From DATJKD01 sp963728295 (GTDB lineage Bacteria; Pseudomonadota; Gammaproteobacteria; Steroidobacterales; Steroidobacteraceae): 64,000 nucleotides of DNA. The position numbers and the translations under genes were made by a program. Position 1 is the first letter of the stretch. Each line of letters starts with the position of its first letter. Shown in pieces: positions 1 through 9,146 of this stretch. The stretch spans positions 248,001 through 312,000 of the forward strand of contig CAVSKB010000019.1 of NCBI GenBank assembly GCA_963728295.1, in the 5' to 3' direction. Under the pieces are notes generated by a model, which made no database searches, was not told where the DNA came from, and was given only the letters and a program-made list of their open reading frames with translations.

Positions 1-1244
1 AGGCGATCGACCCGGACATCGGCGTGCTGCTGCTGGTGCACCCGAAGGACCTTCCGCCGGCCACGCTCTACGCGATCGACCAGTTCGTCATGCGTGGCGG
101 CAAGCTGCTCGCGTTCGTCGATCCGGTCGCCGAATCGGAGCGGCCCGCGGACCCGATGGGCGGCATGGGCGGCGATCGTGGCTCGGACCTGGCACCACTG
201 TTCGCGGCCTGGGGCATCGCCTACGACCCGAAGCAGGTGATCGGTGACCTGGCGCACGCGCTCACGGTGTCGATGCGCCAGGGGCAGCCGCCCGCCCCGC
301 ACGTCGCGGTGCTTGCGCTCGGCAGTGACGCGATGGCGCAGGACGACGTGATCACCCGCGGCCTGCAGGCAGTCAACGTGATGACCGCCGGTGCCGTCGC
401 GCCAAAGGACGGCAGCAAGCTCGAATTCGAACCGCTGCTCCGTACGAGCGCGCAGTCCGCGCCGATCCCGGCGGGTCGGCTGACGTTCATGACCGATCCC
501 GGTGAACTGCTCGAGGGATTCACGCCCACCGGCAAGCAGTACGCAATCGCCGCACGAGTGCATGGCCGACTCAAGTCAGCTTATCCGGACGGCCTGCCTG
601 CGAACGGAACCGCTCCGGGGAACGGGCTCAAGGAAAGCAAGGGCGCGGCCGACCTGGTCATCGTCGCCGACACCGACATCCTCTCGGACATGCTGTGGAT
701 CCGCCGGCAGAACCTGTTTGGCCAGGCGTTCGCCGTGGCCTGGGCCAACAATGGCGACCTGCTTGCGAACATGCTCGATAACCTCGCGGGCAGCGACGAG
801 CTGATCAGCGTTCGCGGCCGGCAGAGCTTCTTCCGGCCCTTCACGCGCGTCGACGAGCTGCGGCGACGAGCGGATGAGCGGCTGCGCGAGAAGGAGCAGG
901 AGCTCGACCGGGAGCTCAAGGACACCGAGCAGAAGCTCACCGCGCTCGAGGCTGCGCGCGGCGACGCGGGCGCGGGTCTGGTGCTCACCCCCGAGCAGCA
1001 GGCGGAGCTCGAGCGGTTCCAGGCCGAGCGGCTCCGCATCCGCCGCGAATTGCGCGACGTGCGCCGCGGTCTGGACGTCGAGATCGACCGGCTCGGCACG
1101 ATGCTCAAGGCGATCAACATCGCGCTGGTGCCTGCGCTGCTCGCGATCGGCGCGCTCCTGCTCGCGGGGCTCCGTCGCCGGCGGTTCGCGGCCGGTCGAG
1201 CCGCCGATCGCGCCGGCGGGAATCCGGCAGGGACGCCGGTATGA
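1..1244 (+). CDS. GldG-like ABC-transport auxiliary protein, C-terminal part
   Basis: The frame is already open at base 3, so the N-terminus lies outside the window. About 410 residues are visible. The first 290 resemble the periplasmic GldG/ABC-type auxiliary domain (VLLLVHPKDLPPATLYAID is typical of its core). A charged coiled coil rich in Arg/Glu (roughly residues 285-360) follows, then one C-terminal transmembrane helix (IALVPALLAIGALLLAGL) and a basic tail. Proteins of this family partner an ABC ATPase and permease in gliding or export systems; those genes would be upstream and are not seen. The stop overlaps the start of the DUF4340 gene by 4 bp (ATGA), indicating translational coupling. 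Family assignment is firm; the transported substrate is unknown. Confidence 0.8.
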   Translation, partial: AIDPDIGVLLLVHPKDLPPATLYAIDQFVMRGGKLLAFVDPVAESERPADPMGGMGGDRGSDLAPLFAAWGIAYDPKQVIGDLAHALTVSMRQGQPPAPHVAVLALGSDAMAQDDVITRGLQAVNVMTAGAVAPKDGSKLEFEPLLRTSAQSAPIPAGRLTFMTDPGELLEGFTPTGKQYAIAARVHGRLKSAYPDGLPANGTAPGNGLKESKGAADLVIVADTDILSDMLWIRRQNLFGQAFAVAWANNGDLLANMLDNLAGSDELISVRGRQSFFRPFTRVDELRRRADERLREKEQELDRELKDTEQKLTALEAARGDAGAGLVLTPEQQAELERFQAERLRIRRELRDVRRGLDVEIDRLGTMLKAINIALVPALLAIGALLLAGLRRRRFAAGRAADRAGGNPAGTPV

Positions 1245-2360
1245 CGCAACGCGGCCGCTGGACGCTGGCGCTGCTTGCCGCCGCGCTGATCGCCGCAGCG
1301 ATCTACGTGTCGATCGCCGGCCGCCCGGATCGTCCTGCCGCGGCAGGTACACTGCTGTATCCACAGCTCGAGCAATCCCTCGACGATGTCACGGCGATCC
1401 GGATCCTGGGTCCTGGCGCGACGACGGCCGTGACGGTCAAACGCGCGAAGACCGGCTGGCAGGTCGTGGAGCGGTCCGGTTATCCGGCGGATACGACTCG
1501 CGTGCGCACGCTCCTTCTGGGACTCGCCCAGGCGCGCACGCTCGAGCAGAAGACCTCGGTCGCGGCGAACTATCCCTCGCTTGGTGTGGAAGACCTTGCT
1601 GCACCCGGCGCGACGGGAACGGGCGTCGAGCTCGAGGGGCTCGGAAAGCCCGTGTCGCTGATCGTGGGCAAGTCGTCGGATGCCCGCTCGACGTTCGTAC
1701 GCCGCAAGGGCGAGGCAGCGAGCTGGCAGATCGGCGCCGCGCTTACAGTCGAGCGCGATCCCGCCAAGTGGCTCGCCACCGACCTCCTCGATATCGCCAC
1801 CGATCGGATCCAGTCGGCCGATGTCGCGGTCGCAGGAAAGCGCCCATGGTCGATGGCGAAGTCGAGCCGCGAGGATTCGAGTTTCACCGTCACGGGCAAA
1901 CCTGCGGGCGGGTCAGCAGCCGCCCCGGATGCAAACACCGAACGCCTGGCGACGGCGCTTGCCGGCCTGCGGCTGGTGGACGTGCGTCCGGCGGCGGACG
2001 AGGCAACGGTCAAACCCGCGGCGACGACCACATACCGGACCTTCGACGGCCTCGAGGTCTTGATCGAGGGCTACACTGATGGCGAGAAGCGCTACATCCG
2101 CGTGCGACCGTCCGTAGATGAGATCGCGGCGCGACGCTTCTTCGTGGCTCCGTCGCCGTCAGGAAAGAAGGCCGGCACCGGGCCGGATTCGAATAAGGCG
2201 CCCGCCGCGCCGGCGACCACCGAGGCACCCGCCGAAGCAACGAGCCCCGAAAGCGCACTCGCGCAGACGCGCGCAGCGGCCGCGAAGCTAGAGGCCAGGT
2301 GCCGAAGGATGGTCGTTCGAGATCCCCGGCTGGAGCTACGACGCGATCTTCGGGCTCTAG
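1241..2360 (+). CDS. DUF4340 domain protein (frame break near 2300)
   Basis: Roughly 372 residues: a short cytoplasmic start, one N-terminal transmembrane helix (LALLAAALIAAAIYVSIA) and a periplasmic DUF4340 region with repeated beta-rich segments. DUF4340 proteins normally follow GldG-like genes, as here, and are thought to be accessory parts of the same ABC system. The initial frame runs on to 3094 through nonsense, but one base further along, from about 2303, the sequence reads GWSFEIPGWSYDAIFGL and stops at 2360. That is the usual DUF4340 C-terminus, so one surplus base sits between about 2297 and 2307. The stop overlaps the convergent GGDEF/EAL stop by a few bases. The frame break is probably an assembly error. 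Confidence 0.75.
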
Positions 2361-5036
2361 GCGTTGACGGCGAGCCTCATGATCCGCTGTGGCGAGGAGA
2401 TGCCGTAACCCTGCGCGTAGTCGACACCCAGGTTCTTCAGCATGTTGATGATCTCGGTGTTCTCCGCGAACTCCGCGATCGTCTGCTTGCCGGTCAGGTG
2501 CCCTATCTCGTTGATCGAGCGCACCATCTCGCGGTCGATCGGGTCGTGGAGGATCTCCTTAACGAAGCTGCCGTCGATCTTGAGGAAATCGACGGGGAAA
2601 TGCTTCAGGTACCCGAACGACGACAGCCCGGTGCCGAAGTCGTCGAGTGCGAAACGGCAGCCGAGCTCCTTCAGCGCCTGGATGAAGCGGTTCGCCTGCG
2701 AGAAGCTGTGGATCGCCGCCGTCTCGGTGATCTCGAAGCAGATCTTGCTCGCGTCGATGCCGCTGCGATGGAACTGGTCGATGACGAACGGCAGGAACTT
2801 GTCGTCCCCGAGGCTCTGGCCCGACAGGTTGATCGAGCACATCGAAAGCCGCTCGCGCTCATCCGCCTCCGACACGAGCCAGCGCAGGGCGTTTTCGATC
2901 ACCCAGCGGTCGATCGCGGGGGTGAGGCCGTAGCGCTCGGCCGCATTGATGAAGTTGTCCGGCGAGACGATCTTGCCGTTCTCGTCCTTCATCCGCAGCA
3001 GCAGCTCGAAGTGCGTGCCGGGGTCGCGGACGCTGCAGCGGCTGGATGGTCATGCGGAACAGCTCGAAACGCGACTCCTCGAGCGCGTTGTTGATACGCG
3101 CCGCCCACTGCATCTCGCGGCGCCGCCGCATCAGGTCGATGTCGTTTTCCTGGAAGCTGTAGACGCGGTTACGGCCCGCCTCCTTCGCGGCCTGGCAGGC
3201 GCTGTCGGCGGCGGATAGAAGCGCCGCCACGTCCTCGGTTTCGCCGGTGAGTGGGACTACGCCGATGCTGCAGCCCAGCCTGAATGTGCGCTCCTCCCAG
3301 ACGAACTTGTAATTGCGGATGGTGTCGCAGAGCTGCTCGGCCATGCGCATGGCCTCGTCGAGCGAGCAGCTCTCGAACAGTACTGCGTATTCATCGCCAC
3401 CGAGCCGCGCGAGCGTGTCGCGCCAGCGGATCTTGGTCTTCAGCAGCGTGCCGACCTGGCCCAGGAGCGCATCGCCCGCGCTGTGACCGCAGGAATCGTT
3501 GATGATCTTGAACTGGTCGACGTCGATGTGGCAGAGCGCATATGAGGTCTCGCGGGCGCGGGCGCTGCGCAGCGACCGCTCGAGCCTGGCCTCGAACTCG
3601 CGGCGGTTGACGAGGCCCGTGAGGATGTCGTGGCTCGCGTGGTAGGAGAGCTTGCGATTGAGCTCGCGGCTTTCGCTCACGTCGTGAAAGACGAGCACGC
3701 CGCCCGAGCATGCGCCCGAGCCGTCGCGGATCGGCGAGGCGGTGCTCTCGACGTACATCTCGTGACCGTCGCGCTTGATCAGGAGCGTCGGCCGCACCGA
3801 CTTGATCGCGCGGCTGCGCCGGATCGCTACCGAAAGCGGATTTTCCAGCGGCTCGCAAGTCTCCTCATGGAAGCCGCGGAAGATGTCGTCGATGGGCCGC
3901 CCCTGCGCGTCGTTGAGGTGCCAGCCGGTCAGCTCCTCCGCCACCGGGTTGAGGTACTCGATGTTCAGGTGCGCATCGGTCGTGATCACGCCGTCGCCGA
4001 TCGACTGCAGCGTGATCTGCGCGCTCTCCTTCTCGCGGAAGAGCGCGTCCTCGTAGAGCTTGCGCTCGGTGATGTCGAACTCGACACCGACCAGCCGCTT
4101 GAGCCGGCCGCTCGAGTCCGCGCGCGCCTTGGCGCGGCTCACGACCCAGCGCCACTCGCCGTTGCAGTGACGCATGCGGTGCACGCTCTCGAACATCGGG
4201 GACTTACCCGCGATGTGCTCGCGGATCATCGTCTGCACACGGCCCATGTCGTCGGGATGGACGAGCCGGCGCCAGTCGGGCGAGATCTTGGGGTCGTGCT
4301 CGTCGAAGCCGAGCATGTTGCGCCAGCGTGGCGAGAAGTAAACGGTGTTGTTGTCGACGTCGAAGTCCCAGAGACCATCGTTCGCCGTATGCAGCGACAG
4401 CGCGGTGCGCTCCTCGAGACGGCTGAGATGACGCTCGACGCGCAGCCGCTCCAGGCCGGTCGCAAAGCTCGTGCCGATGAGCTTCAGGAGCAGGTGCAGA
4501 TTGGCATCCCAGCCATCGCGCGGCTGCGTCGAGCAGAAGGCCATGAACCCGTGCACCCGGTCGCGCAGCGAAAGCCCGCAGACGAGCAGCGAACGCATGT
4601 TGAGCTCGGCGAAGCGTGCCGCGTCAGTGGCCTGCTCGCGGCGCGGCTGATTGGTGTCGCGGATCTCGGCGATGCGCAGATGACCGAGGCCCCCGGCCAG
4701 CCACGGGAAGCGCTCCAGCGCGTCGCCCTTCATGACCTGCGGGTCAAACGGGGTGAACACAGCTGTCGAGCTCGCGACGCGCTCGATGTGCGTGCGCTCG
4801 TTGTTGAACAGCACGATGCAGATCGCGTCGAGCTCGGCCGCGTCGCGCAACGCGTCGAGGTTACGCTTGATGCAGCTGTCGCCGCCTTCGCTGGTCAGCC
4901 CCTGGAAATCGACCGCGACCTTCGTCGCCAGCACGTCGAGGCCGACTCCGGGTCGACCAGCACCGAATACGCGCTGAGTGGCAAGGAAGTCGGTGCCTTC
5001 CGTGTCGTTTCCGCCTTCAGGGAGGGAAGTGGCCAT
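2357..5036 (-). CDS. GAF-PAS-PAS-GGDEF-EAL cyclic-di-GMP signalling protein (frame break near 3037)
   Basis: About 890 residues without membrane segments. In order: GAF-like sensor (about 55-200), two PAS domains (about 215-330 and 335-455), GGDEF (about 465-625) and EAL (about 645-885). The GGDEF signature is RLGGDEYAV (Tyr for Phe) preceded by an RWRD I-site, so a diguanylate cyclase with product inhibition is plausible. The EAL signature is FELLLRM (Leu for Ala). Downstream EAL motifs (CFEITETAAI, ALDDFGTGLSSFGYLK, KIDGSFVKEI) are intact, which favours active phosphodiesterase. The frame changes near 3037: the GGDEF frame ends in nonsense while SVRDPGTHFELLLRMKDENG continues one base over. 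Both frames belong to one protein; the break looks like a surplus base. The net direction of c-di-GMP turnover cannot be read from sequence. Confidence 0.85.
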
Positions 5037-5178
5037 TGCTCCCGAGCAATCCCCTGTGTCGCCGTTCGCTCAGTTTCGCACCCTGTACAGAGTTCAATCG
5101 GAACTGCTCCACAGAATCCGCACTGTTGTTATGCAGTTGCTTGCGCGACATTCTGACACAGGTCATCAGGAACGCAAG

Positions 5179-6941
5179 CTAACTATCTGTATTTAAAGCA
5201 CCCTTTGGTGGCACATATCCCCTGGCCGAAGCGGCGTCGCCCCGCGCGACGCAGGCCGGGTCCGGCGCGCCACGGACCAGGAACCAGTGCTCGCGATGCC
5301 AGTACCCGAGCGGCTCGGGACGCAGGCTTGCAAAGCACAACTCGCGGGCCTGGTCATCGACGACGACCGCTCGATTCGGGTTCTCCGCGAGCCACGTCGC
5401 GGCATCCGCCGCTTCGCGCTCGCGATCGAGCATGCGCCCGCTGCCAAAGTAGACGATCGGGCGCCGCAACTGCAGCGCAAACTGCTCGCGCAGATCCACG
5501 AAGCCGAGCTCCGCGATACCTCCCGCGAGCTGCTCGACGTTGCGCGCGAAGGCGCGTCCCGACCGCGCCGCGTCCATGCGCGGATAGATCACGAAGCCGG
5601 TGACGAGCAATACCGAGGCCAGCACACCCAGCCACGCGAGCCACGCATCGCGGACGCGGAACACCGCGAGCATCGCGCCACAACACAGGGCCAGGAGCAC
5701 CAGTGGTGCGAGTGGGTCGGCGATGTTGCCCGCGAGGCGTTGCTCCACGTCCTGACCGCCGAACGCGACATACGCGGCCACGGCCGCAGACACGCCGGCA
5801 ACCACCGCCGCCAGCGTGAATGCCAGCCTTCGGGGGCCGCGCGCACGCAGCAGCTCGGGCAGCCATGGCGCCGCGGCCATGGCGAGCGCCGGCACTGCCG
5901 GCAGGACGTACAGGCCTCGCTTGCCGGAGCTCGCGCTGAAGAACGCGATCACGATCAGCACCCAGGCGAGCAGCACCGCCGTCAATGTGTCGCGACCGCG
6001 GAGCGCGCGCCGCCAGCGCGGCCACAGCCATGGCACCAGCGCGATCAATGGAAGCCAGAGCAAGGGGATTACGTTCGTGAGGTAGTACCAGACGGGTTCC
6101 CGGTGATGCCAGGCATCGGCGTAACGCGTGACGGTCTGGTGAAACAGGAGCTCGTTGCGATAGGCGAGCAGCTCACCGCCCGCCGAAGTCGCGAGCCACA
6201 TCGGCACGAACCAGATCGAAATCGCCGCGAGCATCGCGATCGGCACCCAGGATCGCGAGCGCCGGCGTGAGGCGCGTGGCCAGCGGCCAGCCCCGCGCGG
6301 CGAGCACGCCGACGGGAAGCAGCGCGAGCAGCGGCAGGAAGCCCACTCCCTTGGTGATCACGCCAAGACCGGCCGCAGCCCAGCCGGCGACGAACCAGCC
6401 GGGCGCGGGCGCGACGAGCAGATGGCGCAGCAGTCCATACAGACTCAGCGTCGTCAGGAAACACAAGGTCGCGTCGATCTGCGCCTGTCGCGCCTGCCAC
6501 GTGAACTGGAACGTAAGCAGCAGCATCAGCGCACCCGCCAGCGCCACCTCGCGGCCGCGCGCGCGTCGCAGCAGATCGTAGACCAGCAACACGGTCCCGG
6601 TGCCGGCGATCAGCGACGGCAGCAGGAAGCCAACCCGCAGCGAGCCGGTCAGCGCCATCGACGCCGCCATCAGCCAGAAATACATGGGCGGCTTCTGCGA
6701 ATAGAGATCTGCCGCGACCCGCGGCACCAGCCAGTCGCCGGTTGCAAGCATGTCGCGCGCGATCAACGCGAAGCGCGGCTCATCCGCGGGCCAGGGGTCG
6801 CGCAAGCCGAGCCCGGCACCGATCAGCACGCAGGCAAGCCCGATCAGCCAGCACAGGTCCAACGCGCACCGCCGACGCGTCGCTTCGACCGGGGCGCAGC
6901 AGACGATCGAGCAGCGTGGAAGCGGCAGCGCCGTCCGGCAT
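5179..6941 (-). CDS. ArnT-like GT83 family glycosyltransferase (frame breaks)
   Basis: Polytopic membrane glycosyltransferase of the ArnT/PMT family, about 585 residues. Such enzymes use a polyprenyl-phosphate sugar to modify lipid A or protein at the periplasmic face. The first periplasmic loop contains DEPRFALIARDMLATGDWLVP and QKPPMYFWL, the hallmark acceptor/donor loop with its catalytic acidic residue. Multiple hydrophobic helices follow. The frame breaks near 6245 (ALAIL continues as VPIAMLAAISIWFVPMWLA one base over), and a second break may lie near the N-terminus. An ATG at 6941 directly abuts the stop of the upstream GT2 gene, which is the start chosen; the first 20-30 codons are uncertain. 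Context with an LPLAT, a GT2 and an LpxL homologue supports lipid A or glycolipid decoration. Confidence 0.75.
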
Positions 6942-7703
6942 CTATCGTTCCTCGGTGACCGGGACGCGCGGCGACGCACGACGCAGCAGCCAGACCAGGC
7001 CAACGAGGTCGACGATTCCTACCCACAGGCGATTGTGGAGACCATATTTCGAGCGGCCACGCGTGCGCTCGCGATGATTCACCGGCACCGACACCACTTC
7101 GAAGCCTTCGCGACGGAACAGCGCGGGCATGAAGCGGTGCATGTGGTTGAAGCGCGGCACGTCGAGGAACACCGAGCGGTCGAACACCTTGATCCCGCAG
7201 CCGGTGTCGGGCGTGCCATCCCTGAGCAGTCTGCCGCGCACGCCGTTTGCGATGCGCGAGGACATGCGCCGCAGCCACGTGTCGCGGCGCGTCGTGCGAT
7301 TGCCCATGACGAGCCGCAGACGATCCGATGGCGCGGCGCGCAGCGTCGCGATCAGACGTGGCAGGTCAGCCGGATCGTTCTGGCCGTCGCCGTCCAGCGT
7401 CGCGATCAGCGGGGCGCGCGCTGCCCGCACACCGGTGGCGATCGCAGCGCTCTGCCCGGATCGCACGCCATGACGCAGCAGCCGCAGCTGCGGCAGCCCC
7501 GACGACCTGGCGCGGAGCGCTGCAGCAGCCGTGCCGTCCGTGCTGCCGTCGTCGACGAAGAGGATCTCGTGCGAGTGGCGGCCGTCGAGCGCGGCGGCAA
7601 TCTCGCGCGCGAGCGGCTCGACGTTGTCCTCTTCGTTGCAGACGGGGACAACGACGGAGACGTCAGGAGTCGGGCGCCCAGCGCTCGCGGTGTCATCGGT
7701 CAT
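6942..7703 (-). CDS. DPM1/ArnC-like GT2 family glycosyltransferase
   Basis: 253-residue GT-A fold glycosyltransferase. The N-terminus reads DVSVVVPVCNEEDNV, followed by ILFVDDGSTDGT (nucleotide-sugar binding) and LDGDGQNDP (metal-binding DxD region), as in dolichyl/undecaprenyl-phosphate mannose synthases and ArnC. Near the C-terminus RGRSKYGL is the conserved substrate-binding stretch. There is only one short hydrophobic segment at the end, so it lacks the paired helices of ArnC. It probably charges the polyprenyl-phosphate carrier used by the adjacent ArnT-like enzyme, whose start abuts this stop. The sugar cannot be determined. ATG at 7703 gives the family-typical N-terminus. Confidence 0.85.
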   Translation of the reverse strand: MTDDTASAGRPTPDVSVVVPVCNEEDNVEPLAREIAAALDGRHSHEILFVDDGSTDGTAAAALRARSSGLPQLRLLRHGVRSGQSAAIATGVRAARAPLIATLDGDGQNDPADLPRLIATLRAAPSDRLRLVMGNRTTRRDTWLRRMSSRIANGVRGRLLRDGTPDTGCGIKVFDRSVFLDVPRFNHMHRFMPALFRREGFEVVSVPVNHRERTRGRSKYGLHNRLWVGIVDLVGLVWLLRRASPRVPVTEER

Positions 7704-7726
7704 GCCGTGAGCAGTATACGGCCAGT

Positions 7727-8494
7727 CTATTCCACGCGCTTCCCGAGCGCGGCATACCCCGACGTCTTGAGCGCAAGCAGCGTTTCCCCGAGATGCGTCT
7801 GCAGCGCGGCGAGCGCGGCTGCATCGATTCCGCGCGGCACGATGACCGGCTCGCCGATCGAGATCACGACGCGGCTGAATGGCAGCGGAAGCTCGAAGCG
7901 GTCCCAGGTCGAGAAGCGCAGCGTGCGCGACGCGGATACCGCGATCGGGAGTATCGGCTTGCCGGTGAGCTGCGCGAGCACCACCGCGCCCTGCTTGAAT
8001 TCGTGGACGGGGCCGCGCGGCCCGTCGGGTGTGATCGCCGGCGAGATCTGCTGCTTGACGATCGCCTCGTAGAAATCGCGCAGCGCCCGCGCGCCTGTGT
8101 GGGTCGACGAACCGCGGATCACGTGGCCGCCGATCCTGCGCGCAAGCATCGCCGGCGCCGTGCCGTCCACGGATGGGCTGATCAGAAAGCCGGGCGTCAG
8201 CCCATGCGGCTCGAGGAGGCGCAGCGTCTGTATCCCGAAGACGATGTGCTGATGCCAGTACACCGGAATGACCGAGCGGTGCACACGCAGCGCCTCGCGA
8301 GCGGTGTCGAGGCCGGCGACCGGCATCATCCGGCAACTGCTCCAGAAGAAGCGCAGCAGTCCCCACGCGACGAGCACCGCGATCCGGTAGACCAGCATCC
8401 GGCCGCGGGTCAACCGGCGCTGGCCGCGGGTGAGCCGGCGATAGAGCGTGTTGCGCAGTTCCGGCTCTTCGGGCGCCGCCTCCTCCTCGCTCAC
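7727..8494 (-). CDS. Lysophospholipid acyltransferase (DUF374-type LPLAT)
   Basis: 255 residues with one N-terminal membrane helix (LVYRIAVLVAWGLLRFFW). The sequence carries the DUF374/LPLAT landmarks: YWHQHIVFG in place of the usual WHGR-type catalytic segment, then ITPDGPRGPVHEFKQGAV, the family signature. LPLAT enzymes move acyl groups from acyl-ACP or acyl-CoA onto glycerolipids or lipid A-like acceptors. The gene overlaps the upstream phosphopantetheinyl transferase by 4 bp (ATGA), so both are translated together. Given the divergent FAAL-ACP gene, the likely acyl donor is that enzyme's ACP domain, which would resemble the carrier-to-AlmG transfer in Vibrio lipid A glycinylation. That link is inference. 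Confidence 0.8.
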   Translation of the reverse strand: MSEEEAAPEEPELRNTLYRRLTRGQRRLTRGRMLVYRIAVLVAWGLLRFFWSSCRMMPVAGLDTAREALRVHRSVIPVYWHQHIVFGIQTLRLLEPHGLTPGFLISPSVDGTAPAMLARRIGGHVIRGSSTHTGARALRDFYEAIVKQQISPAITPDGPRGPVHEFKQGAVVLAQLTGKPILPIAVSASRTLRFSTWDRFELPLPFSRVVISIGEPVIVPRGIDAAALAALQTHLGETLLALKTSGYAALGKRVE

Positions 8495-9075
8495 AAATAC
8501 ACGCCTCCGAGACGCTGGATCTCGATCGCGTCCGGGCGCGAGCTGACCGCGAGGCAGGCAACCACGCCCGGGCCGAGATCCAGCGGCACGAGGTGGTACT
8601 CGGTGTCGTCGAGGCGCGAGAACCTGAGATCCCCGTCGACCTCGACGGCGCCGGCGCGCCTGAGGCCCGCACCCGCGGCTTTCAGGGTTGCCTCGACGGC
8701 GGTCCAGCGCCTGAGCCGTACCGGCGCCTCATCGCCCGCGAAGTCCTCGTGATCGAGGCCGACGTCGCATTCACGGCTCGCCGCACACGCGACGCAGTGC
8801 GCCGTGTGCGAAATGCTGAAGTAGGGGCCGCCGGTGACGCTGGGCTTTGCACCCTCGGGAAAATGCAGCTCGTCAGACCGCACGTCGCCGAAGCCGAGAC
8901 GTCCCGCCGCCTCGAACAGCAGCGCTGTGCCGCCGAGGCTCGCGCGGCGCGCTTGCCTGTCGCGCGACTCGAGCTCGAGACGTCGCGCGTACGGCAGCCG
9001 CTGCAGGAGACTGCGTTCCCACTCGGGCGAGGAATGACCCGGCGCAGGAGCATGTAGTACGATCACTCGACTCAT
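8491..9075 (-). CDS. 4'-phosphopantetheinyl transferase (Sfp-type)
   Basis: 194 residues. The magnesium and CoA-binding signatures are present: FSISHTAHCVACAAS, DVGLDHED (the usual GIDxE motif) and WTAVEATLKAAGAGL (the WxxxEAxxK motif). The enzyme moves the phosphopantetheine arm of CoA to a serine on a carrier protein. The likely partner is the ACP domain of the FAAL encoded divergently only 71 bp away. ATG at 9075 is chosen because it begins the conserved region (MSRVIVLHAPAPG) and leaves room for a divergent promoter; a longer frame to 9120 would run into that space. Confidence 0.85.
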   Translation of the reverse strand: MSRVIVLHAPAPGHSSPEWERSLLQRLPYARRLELESRDRQARRASLGGTALLFEAAGRLGFGDVRSDELHFPEGAKPSVTGGPYFSISHTAHCVACAASRECDVGLDHEDFAGDEAPVRLRRWTAVEATLKAAGAGLRRAGAVEVDGDLRFSRLDDTEYHLVPLDLGPGVVACLAVSSRPDAIEIQRLGGVYL

Positions 9076-9146
9076 CGGGCGCAATTCTCCGCTCGATGCT
9101 CCGACACCGCCAGCCCGCACGCGAGGCGCGAAGCGCAGCCAGGTCG

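Noticed and set aside
1241..3094. 617-residue protein joining DUF4340 to a second domain
   Set aside because: After about 2300 the frame is nonsense and overlaps the EAL gene; the real DUF4340 end is in the adjacent frame.
3630..5156. 508-codon plus-strand frame opposite the GAF-PAS-GGDEF protein
   Set aside because: Antisense shadow with Arg/Val/Glu-rich low-information sequence and no start signal.
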